Source: Paraglaciecola mesophila
GTDB lineage: Bacteria > Pseudomonadota > Gammaproteobacteria > Enterobacterales > Alteromonadaceae
Direction: 5' to 3'
Length of the DNA stretch: 64,000 nt
NCBI RefSeq assembly: GCF_009906955.1
Contig: NZ_CP047656.1
Coordinates: 3,781,001-3,845,000, forward strand
Part shown: positions 1 to 8,391 of the stretch, one piece after another
Position numbering within the stretch: the first letter of the stretch is position 1
Layout: every line of letters starts with the position of its first letter
Program-made: the position numbers and the translations under genes
Notes under the pieces: generated by a model
The model's input: only the letters and a program-made list of their open reading frames with translations
What the model was told of the DNA's origin: nothing
Database searches by the model: none

Positions 1-2
1 TT

Positions 3-197
3 AACGACCCGTTAAAAGCGGATTTTGTTCGCTGTTCCTCATCGGGCCAATCGTCAGATGCGAAGGTCTTTTTGGCCTTGGCTGGTGCAAACAAATTCCG
101 CTTTTTTGAGCATGCTGATTTCATGGCTTCAATACATCAATACCATTGTGTCATCAATGACATAGGGGTGGAACAAGCAATTGAGCAGCATTTTTAA
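3..197 (+). CDS. 3' end of a probable mannitol/uronate dehydrogenase-family gene (partial)
   Basis: An open frame enters from the left edge and stops at 195-197, 33 bases before uxuA; its start lies outside the window. The visible 64 residues begin NDPLKADFVR and end VEQAIEQHF. A DPL-type segment followed by a helical tail ending in a G-V-x-x-A-I pattern resembles the C-terminus of the mannitol dehydrogenase/fructuronate reductase (UxuB) family. A fructuronate reductase would make the D-mannonate that the adjacent UxuA dehydrates, so the context fits. The match is by eye on a short, poorly conserved tail; another uronate enzyme is possible. Confidence 0.45.
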   Translation, partial: NDPLKADFVRCSSSGQSSDAKVFLALAGANKFRFFEHADFMASIHQYHCVINDIGVEQAIEQHF

Positions 198-230
198 TGA
201 TCAATTTTAATTACAAAACTGAGAAAAACC

Positions 231-1430
231 ATGCGTGAATCCTGGAGATGGTTTGGGCCTAATGATCCCGTAACCATAGATGAAATAAGACAAACGGGTG
301 CTACTGACGTGGTCAGTGCACTGCATACCATTCCGACTGGTGAGGTGTGGGACATTGACGCCATTCGCCGACATAAGGCGTTGATTGAAGAATGTGAGCC
401 AGGGTTAACACCCTTAACCTGGAGTGTGGTCGAAAGTATTCCTGTGCATGAGGACATCAAATTAGCGCGCCCAGGACATGAAAAATATGTGCAGAATTGG
501 ATAACGTCAATGGAAAACCTTGCTAAGTGCGGGATAAAAACCATTTGCTATAACTTCATGCCTGTTATTGATTGGACGCGCACTGACTTAAACTTCAAGT
601 TACCTAGTGGTGCCTATGCGCTGCGGTTTGATCAGAAGAAGTTTGCCGCTTTCGATTTGTTTATTTTACAACGTGACAACGCTGAAGCTGAATATTCGGC
701 TGATGAAATAGACGAAGCGAAAGCTATTTTTACGGATATGTCAGAAGAAGAAAAAACCAAACTGACTAACAACATCATTGCCGGTTTACCGGGCAAAATG
801 ACAGACAGTTATGGGTTAGATGATTTCCGCAATATGTTAGCGAACTATAAAGATGTGAGCAGTGATGTCTTGCGCAAGAATCTGTTCGCGTTCTTATCTA
901 GCGTTTTACCCCAAGCCGAAGCGCTGGGCGTAAAACTCGCGATCCATCCTGATGATCCCCCTAGAGACATGTTGGGGCTGCCAAGAATTATCTGTACTGC
1001 TGATGATTTAAACATTCTATTTGATGCGCTGCCAAGTCCATCGAACGGTATTACTTTGTGTGTGGGGACTTATAGTAGCCGCCCCGACAATGACTTGCCT
1101 GCTATGGCTAAGCAATTTGGACCGCGTATTCATTTTTCGCATTTGCGTGGGGTTAGCCGAGATCCGAGCGAGCAACGTTCGTTTTTTGAGGCCAGTCATT
1201 TAGATAGTGATATTGACATGATCCAAGTGGTGAAAGCATTACTCGATGAAGAAACACGCCGCAGCGCGTCAAACCCCGACGAGCAAGGGATTTTTATTCG
1301 CCCTGACCACGGTCATCAAATGATGGGCGACATCGGTAAGGCGGTGAACCCGGGCTATTCGGGAATTGGTCGTATGAAGGGCTTAGCAGAAGTGCGTGGT
1401 GTTATTCGCGCTTTATCGGCACTTAAATAG
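231..1430 (+). CDS. uxuA: Mannonate dehydratase UxuA
   Basis: D-mannonate dehydratase converts D-mannonate to 2-keto-3-deoxygluconate (KDG) in the cytoplasm, a step of glucuronate catabolism. The product is 399 residues (E. coli UxuA is about 394). It opens with the family signature MRESWRWFGPNDPV and contains the conserved stretches LAIHPDDPPR, FSHLRGV and RPDHGHQMMGD that supply metal and substrate ligands in this TIM-barrel family. The ATG follows a GAGAAAAACC sequence. It lies 33 bases after a probable dehydrogenase gene and is followed by an Nramp-like transporter gene, consistent with a uronate catabolic operon. KDG is also the product of alginate-monomer reduction, linking this operon to the convergent lyase cluster. 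Confidence 0.96.
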   Translation: MRESWRWFGPNDPVTIDEIRQTGATDVVSALHTIPTGEVWDIDAIRRHKALIEECEPGLTPLTWSVVESIPVHEDIKLARPGHEKYVQNWITSMENLAKCGIKTICYNFMPVIDWTRTDLNFKLPSGAYALRFDQKKFAAFDLFILQRDNAEAEYSADEIDEAKAIFTDMSEEEKTKLTNNIIAGLPGKMTDSYGLDDFRNMLANYKDVSSDVLRKNLFAFLSSVLPQAEALGVKLAIHPDDPPRDMLGLPRIICTADDLNILFDALPSPSNGITLCVGTYSSRPDNDLPAMAKQFGPRIHFSHLRGVSRDPSEQRSFFEASHLDSDIDMIQVVKALLDEETRRSASNPDEQGIFIRPDHGHQMMGDIGKAVNPGYSGIGRMKGLAEVRGVIRALSALK

Positions 1431-1583
1431 CGACATTCATTAACTCACAGGTGTTTCGGGTGTTGCACTTGCGCCTCACACCTGTGTTTTAGTCCTATGT
1501 ATGCGTACGAATGGTATCGGTTAGGGGAAGATTCAATTCGTCATTTACCGTCATTGTTCTAATAAAAATAAGATGTGGTACTC

Positions 1584-2825
1584 ATGAATAATCTAAAGAC
1601 GTTTTTTGCATCATTACTACCCGGTATCTTCCTGTTTGGGTTTACGGTTGGCACAGGTAGTGTCACCGCCATGGCTAAAGCCGGGGCTGACTATGGCATG
1701 TCATTGCTGTGGACCATTTTTATCTCCTGCGCGATCACGTATTTTCTGATTCAATTATTTGGTAAGTTTACCTTAGTCACCGGCCTTACGGCCCTGCAGT
1801 CTTTTCGACAGCACATACATCCAAGTGTGAGTATTTTCTTCATTGTAGCGCTAACAACGCAAATCTGCGGCAGTGTCATTGGCGTGATGGGGATATTGGC
1901 TGATGTGTGTTACGAATGGTCAAAAACGTTTATAGAGGGTGGCATTTCTCAGCTTTATTTTGCGCTGTTTTTTATCGTATTTGTGTACGTTATCTTCTTG
2001 ATCGGAAAAACCGAAGTATTTGAAAAAGTTTTGGCGGCTTTTGTGGCCATCATGGCCTTGTGTTTTTTGATTAACTTCGCCATTTTAATGCCTCCAGCTT
2101 TAGACATACTCAAGGGTATGGTGCCTAATGTGCCAGAAACAGGCCCAGGTAAAAACTCATTTTTGGTCATTGCGTCTATGGTGGGCACAACGGTTTTCTC
2201 TGGGTTATTTATTCTACGCACCATATTAGTAAAAGAAGCCGGCTGGACAATGGCTGACTTAAAAACACAAAACAGGGACGCGTTATTCTCGGCGTTTCTG
2301 ATGTTTATTGTCAGCACATCCATCATGGCCGCAGCAGCAGGCTCGCTGTATGTGCAGGGGATCACTTTGGTTCATGTCACCCAGATGATTAATCTTTTAG
2401 AGCCTTTAGCTGGCGCAGCCGCGGTCGCTATTTTCACAATAGGATTGATTGCAGCGGGTGTGTCATCCCAATTCCCCAATGTGGCTTTATTGCCTTGGCT
2501 GTTGGATGACTTTCACCAACGTAAATCGGATTTGAAAAGGCCCAGTTATCGGATCATGGCGCTGGTGATTTCCTGTCTAGGGTTAATTGTACCCATTTTT
2601 AATGCCAAGCCCATTGCTGTCATGGTCAGCTCACAAGCCTTCGGTGCATTGGTTTTACCTGCCACCGTAGGGTGTATTTTTTATATCGGAAATAAAAAGA
2701 GTTTGATGGGAGAACATCAATTTTCAGCCTTGACTAATGCGCTTTTGATTCTGATTTTTGCCTTCGCATTGATCATGAGTTACATGAGTCTCACTGGAAT
2801 TTTGTCAACCTTACAGGCTGTATAA
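1584..2825 (+). CDS. Nramp-fold transporter lacking the metal-binding motifs; candidate sugar-acid importer
   Basis: A polytopic inner-membrane protein of 413 residues with about 11 hydrophobic segments and the overall Nramp (Slc11) pattern. In canonical Nramp metal transporters TM1 carries DPGN and TM6 carries MPH. Here the TM1 position reads GTGS (residues 23-26) and the TM6 position reads FSG (about 205-207), so the residues that coordinate divalent metal are missing. The gene sits between uxuA and a phosphomannose isomerase-like gene, and a paralogue with the same GTGS lies in the alginate operon at 5745-6983. I infer transport of a uronate or related sugar acid, not a metal. A GTG at 1575 could start three codons earlier; the ATG at 1584 is preferred, although neither has a strong ribosome-binding site. 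Confidence 0.75.
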   Translation: MNNLKTFFASLLPGIFLFGFTVGTGSVTAMAKAGADYGMSLLWTIFISCAITYFLIQLFGKFTLVTGLTALQSFRQHIHPSVSIFFIVALTTQICGSVIGVMGILADVCYEWSKTFIEGGISQLYFALFFIVFVYVIFLIGKTEVFEKVLAAFVAIMALCFLINFAILMPPALDILKGMVPNVPETGPGKNSFLVIASMVGTTVFSGLFILRTILVKEAGWTMADLKTQNRDALFSAFLMFIVSTSIMAAAAGSLYVQGITLVHVTQMINLLEPLAGAAAVAIFTIGLIAAGVSSQFPNVALLPWLLDDFHQRKSDLKRPSYRIMALVISCLGLIVPIFNAKPIAVMVSSQAFGALVLPATVGCIFYIGNKKSLMGEHQFSALTNALLILIFAFALIMSYMSLTGILSTLQAV

Positions 2826-2875
2826 AGTGTAAGCCGACAATGGGAAAAAATGTCAATGTAATAGACGATAGCTTC

Positions 2876-2891
2876 ACCGCTTTAAAGCGGT
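2876..2891. repeat. Perfect 16-bp palindrome before the manA-like gene
   Basis: ACCGCTTTAAAGCGGT reads the same on both strands and lies between the Nramp-like gene and the phosphomannose isomerase-like gene, about 48 bases before the latter. No T-run follows it, so it is not a classical intrinsic terminator. It could be an operator or an RNA-processing hairpin. Confidence 0.4.
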
Positions 2892-2938
2892 AGTAGCGTC
2901 TTTCAACGCTGCGCTAGCAGCCATGGAAATATACAACA

Positions 2939-4015
2939 ATGAAGCACATTATTAAGTTTACCGCTAACCGAGTGTGGCGAACCTATCAGGGAGGAAAGCT
3001 CCTCGATACGATTGAAAAAAAGAGTAATCCTGAAGACTCAAGCTTTCCAGAAGATTGGATTGGCTCCACGGTTGAGGCGCGTAATGTGGGCCGCGAGCAT
3101 ATCAGTGAAGGCTTAGCTATGGTGCCCACTGACGAGGGGCAGCTTGTCGCATTTCGTGATTTGCTTAAGCAAAACCAAGGCTATTTTTTAGGCCATGAAG
3201 GCGACAAAGCACGCACGTTGGAAGACATCCCTTTGGTTAAATACCTTGATAGCGCGACCCGTTTGCATTTTCAGGCGCACCCCACGCGGGAATTTGCCCA
3301 ACAGCGACTTGGGTTACCGAGGGGGAAAACTGAAGCCTACGTCATCCTAGAAACCCGAGAAGAGGTAAGCGAGCCGTACATTTATGCTGGCTTTCAGCGA
3401 CCACCGAGTCGCGAGCAATTAAAAGAGTGGATTGAAACCCAAGATATTTCATCCATTGAGGCTTGTTTTGATCGTATTGCAGTTAAGCCCGGTGATGTGT
3501 TTCTTATTCCAGGTGGTCGTCCGCACGCCTTGGGCGAGGGGATATTGATGCTAGAAATCATGGAGCCCTCTGATCTTGCTGTTAGGTTCGAGTTCGAGCG
3601 TTGTGGGTATGTTATTCCAGAGCCTGCTCGTTTTATGAACCAAGGAATAGAAACCGCATTAGATGTGTTTGATTTTAGCCCGGTCCCCCCAGAGCAGGTT
3701 GATGCAGAGTTTCGCTGTCATCCCAAGGTACTTAACACTGATGCCCAAGGGAATACATTAGAGGAGCTTATTGGAGCACAGGACACCTCTTGCTTTACCA
3801 TCAGGCGAGCAAGCGTAAGTGGCATATTTAGTCGGGAAGAGGAAGCCTTTTTCTTTGGGGTGGTCACCCAAGGTTCGGGTACGTTACGTATCGGTGATGA
3901 GGTGGTTGAGCTTAAGCAGTGGGAGCGCTTCTTCTGTCCAGCTGGGGTCAGAGAATTTGAATATGAATCAACATCAGGTATGTCGATATTAGAATGTTAC
4001 CCAGGCAATACCTAA
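2939..4015 (+). CDS. Type I mannose-6-phosphate isomerase-like cupin enzyme
   Basis: Class I phosphomannose isomerases are zinc cupins that interconvert mannose-6-phosphate and fructose-6-phosphate. This 358-residue protein keeps the expected ligand pattern: Gln112 and His114 in FQAHP, Glu132 in KTEAY, and His196 in GGRPHALGEG. It is shorter than E. coli ManA (about 390 residues) and closer in size to the bacterial short type. The ATG has a GGAA about 12 bases upstream. It is the last gene of the + strand uxuA group and converges with the lyase operon. The true substrate in a uronate locus might be another aldose or sugar acid, because the family name rests on motifs only. Confidence 0.8.
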   Translation: MKHIIKFTANRVWRTYQGGKLLDTIEKKSNPEDSSFPEDWIGSTVEARNVGREHISEGLAMVPTDEGQLVAFRDLLKQNQGYFLGHEGDKARTLEDIPLVKYLDSATRLHFQAHPTREFAQQRLGLPRGKTEAYVILETREEVSEPYIYAGFQRPPSREQLKEWIETQDISSIEACFDRIAVKPGDVFLIPGGRPHALGEGILMLEIMEPSDLAVRFEFERCGYVIPEPARFMNQGIETALDVFDFSPVPPEQVDAEFRCHPKVLNTDAQGNTLEELIGAQDTSCFTIRRASVSGIFSREEEAFFFGVVTQGSGTLRIGDEVVELKQWERFFCPAGVREFEYESTSGMSILECYPGNT

Positions 4016-4058
4016 TCAGTTACAGCCACATTTATTGCCATTAAAGGTAATAACGCCA

Positions 4059-4110
4059 TTAAAGGCCATCAAATCAAAGTGTATTACCCTTCGGTTTGAT
4101 GGCTTTAATA
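4059..4110. terminator. Hairpin between convergent manA-like and PL7 genes
   Basis: Arms at 4061-4073 and 4095-4107 pair through CCATCAAA/TTTGATGG and an imperfect A/T-rich outer part, with a loop of about 20 bases. It sits in the 100-base gap between two convergent genes. The run of T is weak on both strands, so it may act as a bidirectional terminator of modest strength. Confidence 0.45.
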
Positions 4111-4116
4111 TGAGTT

Positions 4117-5190
4117 TTATTGTTGCGGAGCTTTAGCTGGGCCAGTCACCAAGCGTGAAAAGGTCACTTGAGCATAATCGCCGTTTTCTTTGTCTACTTT
4201 CCAGTCGCCCGTTCCCAAACACGCTGGGTACCACATACCCGGATCGTCTTTAATGCTGCACTGATCGTATGCGCCGGCTTTAAAGAAGTTAGCATCCCCC
4301 GTATAACCATTTGGGTGGTCTAGTATATCAACTTGACCGTTAGCATCGACGTTGTTCGCTAAATTTATCTCGAACTGTTTAGTACCTAGGCGTTCACTGG
4401 TGAAAGTGAGATACATGGTGTTTTGATACACGTTCACTTCATAGCTAAAGGGTTCATCAAGTGCGATACCTTGCTCCCCAGGCGCGGAGGTTTCATCCCA
4501 AGGTGTTCCCCATACCGAGTAGCTGATATCCTGCCTGTTTGGGTCTTCTTTGGCTAGATTACGTTCGTAATTCCAAAAGACTGAACCGTATTTATGCTCA
4601 GGCCATTTTTTATAGTAGATTTTTAACGGCTCGTTTCCATACCCGTAGCCATTTCCTTGGGCCACGCGTTTTTTGTCTTTAGTTGCGTGAATCTGCCCAA
4701 CCACTACTGAGAACGCCGGGGGCTTACTCGGATATTTTGCGCGTTTGGCGACGTGGTTAACAGCAAGCGTTGCTTGCAGGTTACCGCCTATTTGTCCGTA
4801 CTGCTCTGCATCTTTGTTAGCTTGTAGTGCAAAGTTGTTAGCAAAGCCGTCTTTTTTACTATTCATGCCGCCTACCACGTGATGCAACTCACTGCGGGTA
4901 TTGCTTGAATTAGGCGTGGTAAAGGCTTTATTTGGAGTGGCAAACACCATGTTGCCCTCTTCATTTAGATAAAAGAAATCAGGGTGTTGAAAGGTTTGTA
5001 TTTCTTTGGCGCTGATGCCATCGACTTTCCCATCATTGTTGTTATCCGTAGGGATGGTGATTTTCCAATGGGTTAAATCGAACTTGTCAGCAGGGACTAA
5101 CAGGCTTTTTTCACTATTGTTATGGGTTGCGTTGCAACCAGCAAGTGTCAGGAAGCTAATGGCGATAAAGCCTATTTTTGTGGGTTTCAC
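4117..5190 (-). CDS. Alginate lyase, PL7 family, lipoprotein (QIH type)
   Basis: A 357-residue polysaccharide lyase of the alginate_lyase2 (PL7) family that cleaves alginate by beta-elimination. The N-terminus is a lipoprotein signal with lipobox LAGC (Cys19), so it is probably membrane-anchored and exposed to the periplasm or surface. The three PL7 motifs are present: RSEL at 99-102, QIH at 166-168 and FFKAGAYDQ at 302-310 with catalytic Tyr308. In the third motif the usual first Tyr is Phe. The QIH form is generally associated with activity on polyG or mixed blocks. The start is GTG, preceded by AAGGAG eight bases upstream. It is the last gene of the alginate operon and is about 37% the sequence pattern of the PL7 at 10666 rather than a recent duplicate by eye. 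Confidence 0.93.
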   Translation of the reverse strand: MKPTKIGFIAISFLTLAGCNATHNNSEKSLLVPADKFDLTHWKITIPTDNNNDGKVDGISAKEIQTFQHPDFFYLNEEGNMVFATPNKAFTTPNSSNTRSELHHVVGGMNSKKDGFANNFALQANKDAEQYGQIGGNLQATLAVNHVAKRAKYPSKPPAFSVVVGQIHATKDKKRVAQGNGYGYGNEPLKIYYKKWPEHKYGSVFWNYERNLAKEDPNRQDISYSVWGTPWDETSAPGEQGIALDEPFSYEVNVYQNTMYLTFTSERLGTKQFEINLANNVDANGQVDILDHPNGYTGDANFFKAGAYDQCSIKDDPGMWYPACLGTGDWKVDKENGDYAQVTFSRLVTGPAKAPQQ

Positions 5191-5236
5191 TTTTGGTACT
5201 CCTTTTTTAAAACCGCTAAGCTGTTAAGCAGAAGAT

Positions 5237-5725
5237 TTAAGCGATTTCTAAGCGCGTGATAATCGATTCAACAATAACGTTTGGTGGCGACTGTACGTCT
5301 ACCACATGGGCATCAATGGGTAGTTCCAGTGTACTTAACTGAGAGTCGAGTAGTTTAGGCTCGAAAAAGTGCCCTTTACGGGCGGCCAAACGCTCGCTAA
5401 GTAAAGCTTTAGAGCCATGAAGAATAATCCACTCAACCTTGTTGTGGCATTGAGTGGCTAAGGTTTCTCGATAGGCTGCCTTTAGTGCTGAGCACGCAAG
5501 TACAGCACCACCTTGCTTTTCCCACGTACTCAGTTCGTTGGCTAAGATTTCTAGCCAGGGTTGACGGTCTTGATCATTCAGGGGCTGGCCACTTTGCATT
5601 TTTTGCACATTGGCCTCAGGGTGAAAGTCATCGGCATCATAAAATGGCAAGTCGAGTGTTTCAGCAAGCATCTTGCCTATGGTTGACTTACCTGTGCCTG
5701 AAACCCCTGCAACTATTAAAATCAT
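5237..5725 (-). CDS. Gluconokinase-family sugar-acid kinase
   Basis: A 162-residue kinase of the GntK/thermoresistant gluconokinase family, which phosphorylates gluconate to 6-phosphogluconate. It has a P-loop GVSGTGKST at residues 7-15, the YDADDFHPEANVQKM substrate-binding segment and the CSALK motif typical of the family. The ATG has AAAGGA upstream. It lies 20 bases after the Nramp-like gene and 47 bases before the PL7 lyase, inside the alginate operon. No recognisable KDG kinase is present in the window, so this protein could act on gluconate or on another sugar acid from alginate; that is inference. Family assignment is firm, substrate is not. Confidence 0.88.
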   Translation of the reverse strand: MILIVAGVSGTGKSTIGKMLAETLDLPFYDADDFHPEANVQKMQSGQPLNDQDRQPWLEILANELSTWEKQGGAVLACSALKAAYRETLATQCHNKVEWIILHGSKALLSERLAARKGHFFEPKLLDSQLSTLELPIDAHVVDVQSPPNVIVESIITRLEIA

Positions 5726-5744
5726 GTTTTATCCTTTACCTTTA

Positions 5745-6983
5745 TTATTCTAGAAGGCCTAGAATACCGTTAAATGAAATCAAGATTGAAAACATAAACG
5801 CTAAACCTAATACGATATTGAGCAGATAACCTGCGGCATGTTCGGCCATTAATTTCTTCTTGTTAACCATCAATATAATACCCAAGATTACCAAAGGCAG
5901 TACGAATACATTGAATACTTGGCTTAATATTTGCCCTTGAATAGGGTTGAAGCCAAATACGGGGATGGTGAGCGAAAATAACGCCGCGATACCGGTAATG
6001 ATGCGGAATTGCTTTGACTTAGTATCCAACTTACCGGAACGGTAGTCTTCTATCAGTAAAGGCGCAATCAACATGCAAGGGAATACAGAAGACAACCCTG
6101 CGGCTAAGGTGCCAAAAAAGAATACAGTTAAGGCCCCTTTGCCTGCTATTGGTTCAAGGGCGTTAACCATATCAAGCACATCGGTGATACGTTTCCCTTC
6201 GTGATATAACGAACCCGCAGCAACTGCCATAACAGAGCCACTGATAATAAACACCAAGATAGCGGCGACAATCGCGTCTTTCTTTTGCTGTGCTCTGTCT
6301 TTTACGGTCCAGCCCTTTCCTTGAATAAACAAGGGGCGGGAAAGAAAGGTAGCCGCTGCCATTGTGGTACCGACAAAAGCGGCGACCATCATCTTACCAC
6401 CTGGCACATCAGGGATAACCGGCATTAACCCTCTGGCCACTTCAATCGGCATAGGGTGTACAACAAACAACGACAAAACAAACGATAAGCCCATGCAAGA
6501 AACAAATATGACCAATATTTTCTCGAACAGGGAGTACTTACCAATCAGCATGATTGAGTACATGATACTGATGACAGTGACAGCAATCCCAAGCACTACA
6601 CCATATTTGTGTGGCACCACTGCAGGGAAGTACATCGCAATCATTTCAAAGATGATATTGGCTGAAATACCCAAAATTCCCATGAGGGAATTCCACTGCC
6701 CAAAACTGACCCCAATGATGATTAAAATGGCGATGGGCTTACCAAATTTAAGATGTTTTTTAAAACTGTAGAGTGCGGTTTCGCCTGTGACTAGCGCGAA
6801 ATTCCCGTAGGCATAAATCAACACACCGGAAAACAAGCAGCTAAGTAACAAGACCCATAGCAACTGCATGCCAAATGTACTGCCTGCCACGATCATCGCA
6901 GTCACGCTGCCTGTGCCTATCGTATAGCCGATGGCAAAAAAGCCTGGCCCAAAACTCAATATTGCTCTTATTAATGCTGACAT
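5745..6983 (-). CDS. Nramp-fold transporter in the alginate operon, metal motifs absent
   Basis: A 412-residue polytopic inner-membrane protein, a paralogue of the transporter at 1584-2825. Both share PG-x(7)-GTGSVTAM near the N-terminus and GTT in TM6. The TM1 DPGN motif of metal-transporting Nramp proteins is replaced by GTGS (23-26) and the TM6 MPH by AAA (about 209-211). The start ATG is preceded by GGGGA. It lies between a FucU-like gene and a gluconokinase-family gene, the position in which alginate operons usually carry an MFS or sodium-symporter for lyase products. I infer import of unsaturated uronate, DEH or a related sugar acid. Metal transport looks unlikely given the lost ligands, but it has not been excluded. 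Confidence 0.78.
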   Translation of the reverse strand: MSALIRAILSFGPGFFAIGYTIGTGSVTAMIVAGSTFGMQLLWVLLLSCLFSGVLIYAYGNFALVTGETALYSFKKHLKFGKPIAILIIIGVSFGQWNSLMGILGISANIIFEMIAMYFPAVVPHKYGVVLGIAVTVISIMYSIMLIGKYSLFEKILVIFVSCMGLSFVLSLFVVHPMPIEVARGLMPVIPDVPGGKMMVAAFVGTTMAAATFLSRPLFIQGKGWTVKDRAQQKKDAIVAAILVFIISGSVMAVAAGSLYHEGKRITDVLDMVNALEPIAGKGALTVFFFGTLAAGLSSVFPCMLIAPLLIEDYRSGKLDTKSKQFRIITGIAALFSLTIPVFGFNPIQGQILSQVFNVFVLPLVILGIILMVNKKKLMAEHAAGYLLNIVLGLAFMFSILISFNGILGLLE

Positions 6984-7063
6984 TTGGGTTCCCCAAAAAT
7001 AAACTTAGTTTTTCCGTTTACAGACTCTTTAGCCTGTTTAGCGTTATTCAAAAATGATGTGCT

Positions 7064-7498
7064 TTAAAAATTGCTTTCTTGCGTCATTTTCACCACGCCC
7101 ACCGTTAGAATGAGATTGGCAAATCGGCGCTGTTCACCGGTTTGAATGATTAGCGTGGTCGCTGGATCACGAATTTTGTCGTAAAACGCCCAACGCTCCA
7201 TGGTTTCCCAGCTCACATCACCCAATAATGCTTGGTAAGCGGTATGAATTTCTGCATTTGCCTCTAAAGGCTTTTCCATCACGATAGCCCCTTGAATAGG
7301 GCATACTTCAAGAATGCCCTCTAGAACGCTTAGCGCATCTAACATGCCAGGGCGAAAATTTAAATGCACTAGAGTTGAGTTTGGCCCCGTCATGGCGCCC
7401 ACGGGCAAATTACCATCCGCGATGACAACTTGCGCGAAGTGACCAGAACGCCCAAGCGCCTCTAAAATAGTAGGGTGTATTACCGCTGTTTTAAGCAT
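7064..7498 (-). CDS. RbsD/FucU-family mutarotase-like protein
   Basis: A 144-residue protein of the RbsD/FucU family, whose members interconvert sugar anomers (fucose mutarotase, ribose pyranase). It begins MLKTAVIHP, and the family residues align by eye: His20 in RSGHFAQ and Asp28 in IADGNLP correspond to the FucU His and Asp near the N-terminus. It lies 33 bases after the SDR gene and 80 bases before the Nramp-like gene. In this setting a mutarotase could speed ring-form exchange of an alginate-derived monomer before reduction. The substrate is inferred from context only. Confidence 0.82.
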   Translation of the reverse strand: MLKTAVIHPTILEALGRSGHFAQVVIADGNLPVGAMTGPNSTLVHLNFRPGMLDALSVLEGILEVCPIQGAIVMEKPLEANAEIHTAYQALLGDVSWETMERWAFYDKIRDPATTLIIQTGEQRRFANLILTVGVVKMTQESNF

Positions 7499-7531
7499 AT
7501 TTTTACTCGTTTCAAAATGCCCACAAGGCGC

Positions 7532-8302
7532 TTACATGTTGTAAACGCCACCATTAATATCCAGCGTGGCGCCTGTGATGAAGCCATCATATTCTGATGC
7601 TAAATAAACCACTGCGCGGGCAACATCATCTGCATTTCCTGCTCGTTGAATAGGAATACCGGCAATGGTTTGCGCTGCTGACTCTTTAGTGGTGTGGGTA
7701 TTGTGAAATGAGGTCCCTAAAATCAGCCCAGGAGCAACGGCATTCACTCGCGTTCCTTGTGCTCCTAACTCAGCGCTTAGTGCGCGCGTCAAAGTAAGAA
7801 TCGCCCCCTTGCTGGTGGAGTAAGCTAGCGAACCTGCATGCCCCCCCTTGCGACCTGCAAGAGACGCTAAATTGACGATGCTGCTATTGTCATTTTTTGC
7901 TAAGTAAGGTGCCGCCGCTCGGGTGACAAACATCATGGAGGTTAGGTTTATATCCATGACCTTGTGCCAAAACTCGGCGTCCATATCGTTTAGCGAGCGG
8001 CGTGCCACCAAAGAGCCTGCATTGTTTATCAATATATCTAGCGACCCTAAGGTATTAACCGTTTTTTCAATAAGGGTATGGGCCTGAGCTTCATCGGTCA
8101 GATCTCCCTTAACTGCCACCGCTTTTACACCTTTATTCGTTGCATACTCAAGCAATGCATTTGCGGTGTCTGAACTTGAGAAATAGTGAATTGCTATGTT
8201 TGCTCCATTATCTATAAGGTGCTTACTGATCGCTTCGCCAATGCCTTGAGCACCAGCGGTAACAAGTACATTTTTTCCGGTTAGTTTCGTCGTTTCTAGC
8301 AT
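7532..8302 (-). CDS. SDR oxidoreductase, candidate DEH reductase
   Basis: A classical short-chain dehydrogenase of 256 residues. It has the cofactor-binding TAGAQGIG (15-22), the NNAG motif (94-97) and a catalytic set of Ser147, Tyr161 and Lys165 in SLAYSTSKG. In alginate-using bacteria an SDR of this type reduces 4-deoxy-L-erythro-5-hexoseulose uronate (DEH) to KDG. Its place immediately after the PL6 lyase gene makes that role the best guess. Other SDR substrates cannot be excluded because the class diverges widely. Coenzyme preference is not clear from the sequence. The ATG follows AGAGATCTAGAA. Confidence 0.85.
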   Translation of the reverse strand: MLETTKLTGKNVLVTAGAQGIGEAISKHLIDNGANIAIHYFSSSDTANALLEYATNKGVKAVAVKGDLTDEAQAHTLIEKTVNTLGSLDILINNAGSLVARRSLNDMDAEFWHKVMDINLTSMMFVTRAAAPYLAKNDNSSIVNLASLAGRKGGHAGSLAYSTSKGAILTLTRALSAELGAQGTRVNAVAPGLILGTSFHNTHTTKESAAQTIAGIPIQRAGNADDVARAVVYLASEYDGFITGATLDINGGVYNM

Positions 8303-8334
8303 TTCTAGATCTCTATGTTTTTATTAATGGTAGC

Positions 8335-8371
8335 GAGGCATAGGGTGAATGATCATTCGGCCGTATGCCTC
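8335..8371 (-). other. Intercistronic stem-loop between PL6 and SDR genes
   Basis: Perfect arms GAGGCATA (8335-8342) and TATGCCTC (8364-8371) enclose a second small palindrome GAATGATCATTC. The structure occupies most of the 89-base gap between the PL6 stop and the SDR start. No T-run follows on the - strand, so it is more likely an mRNA-stabilising or processing hairpin than a terminator. Confidence 0.5.
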
Positions 8372-8391
8372 AAATTCTGTGAGTTTAACGA

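Noticed and set aside
1955..2365. 136-codon open frame antisense to the first Nramp-like gene
   Set aside because: Shadow frame: no ribosome-binding site, and the coding pattern on the + strand is clear.
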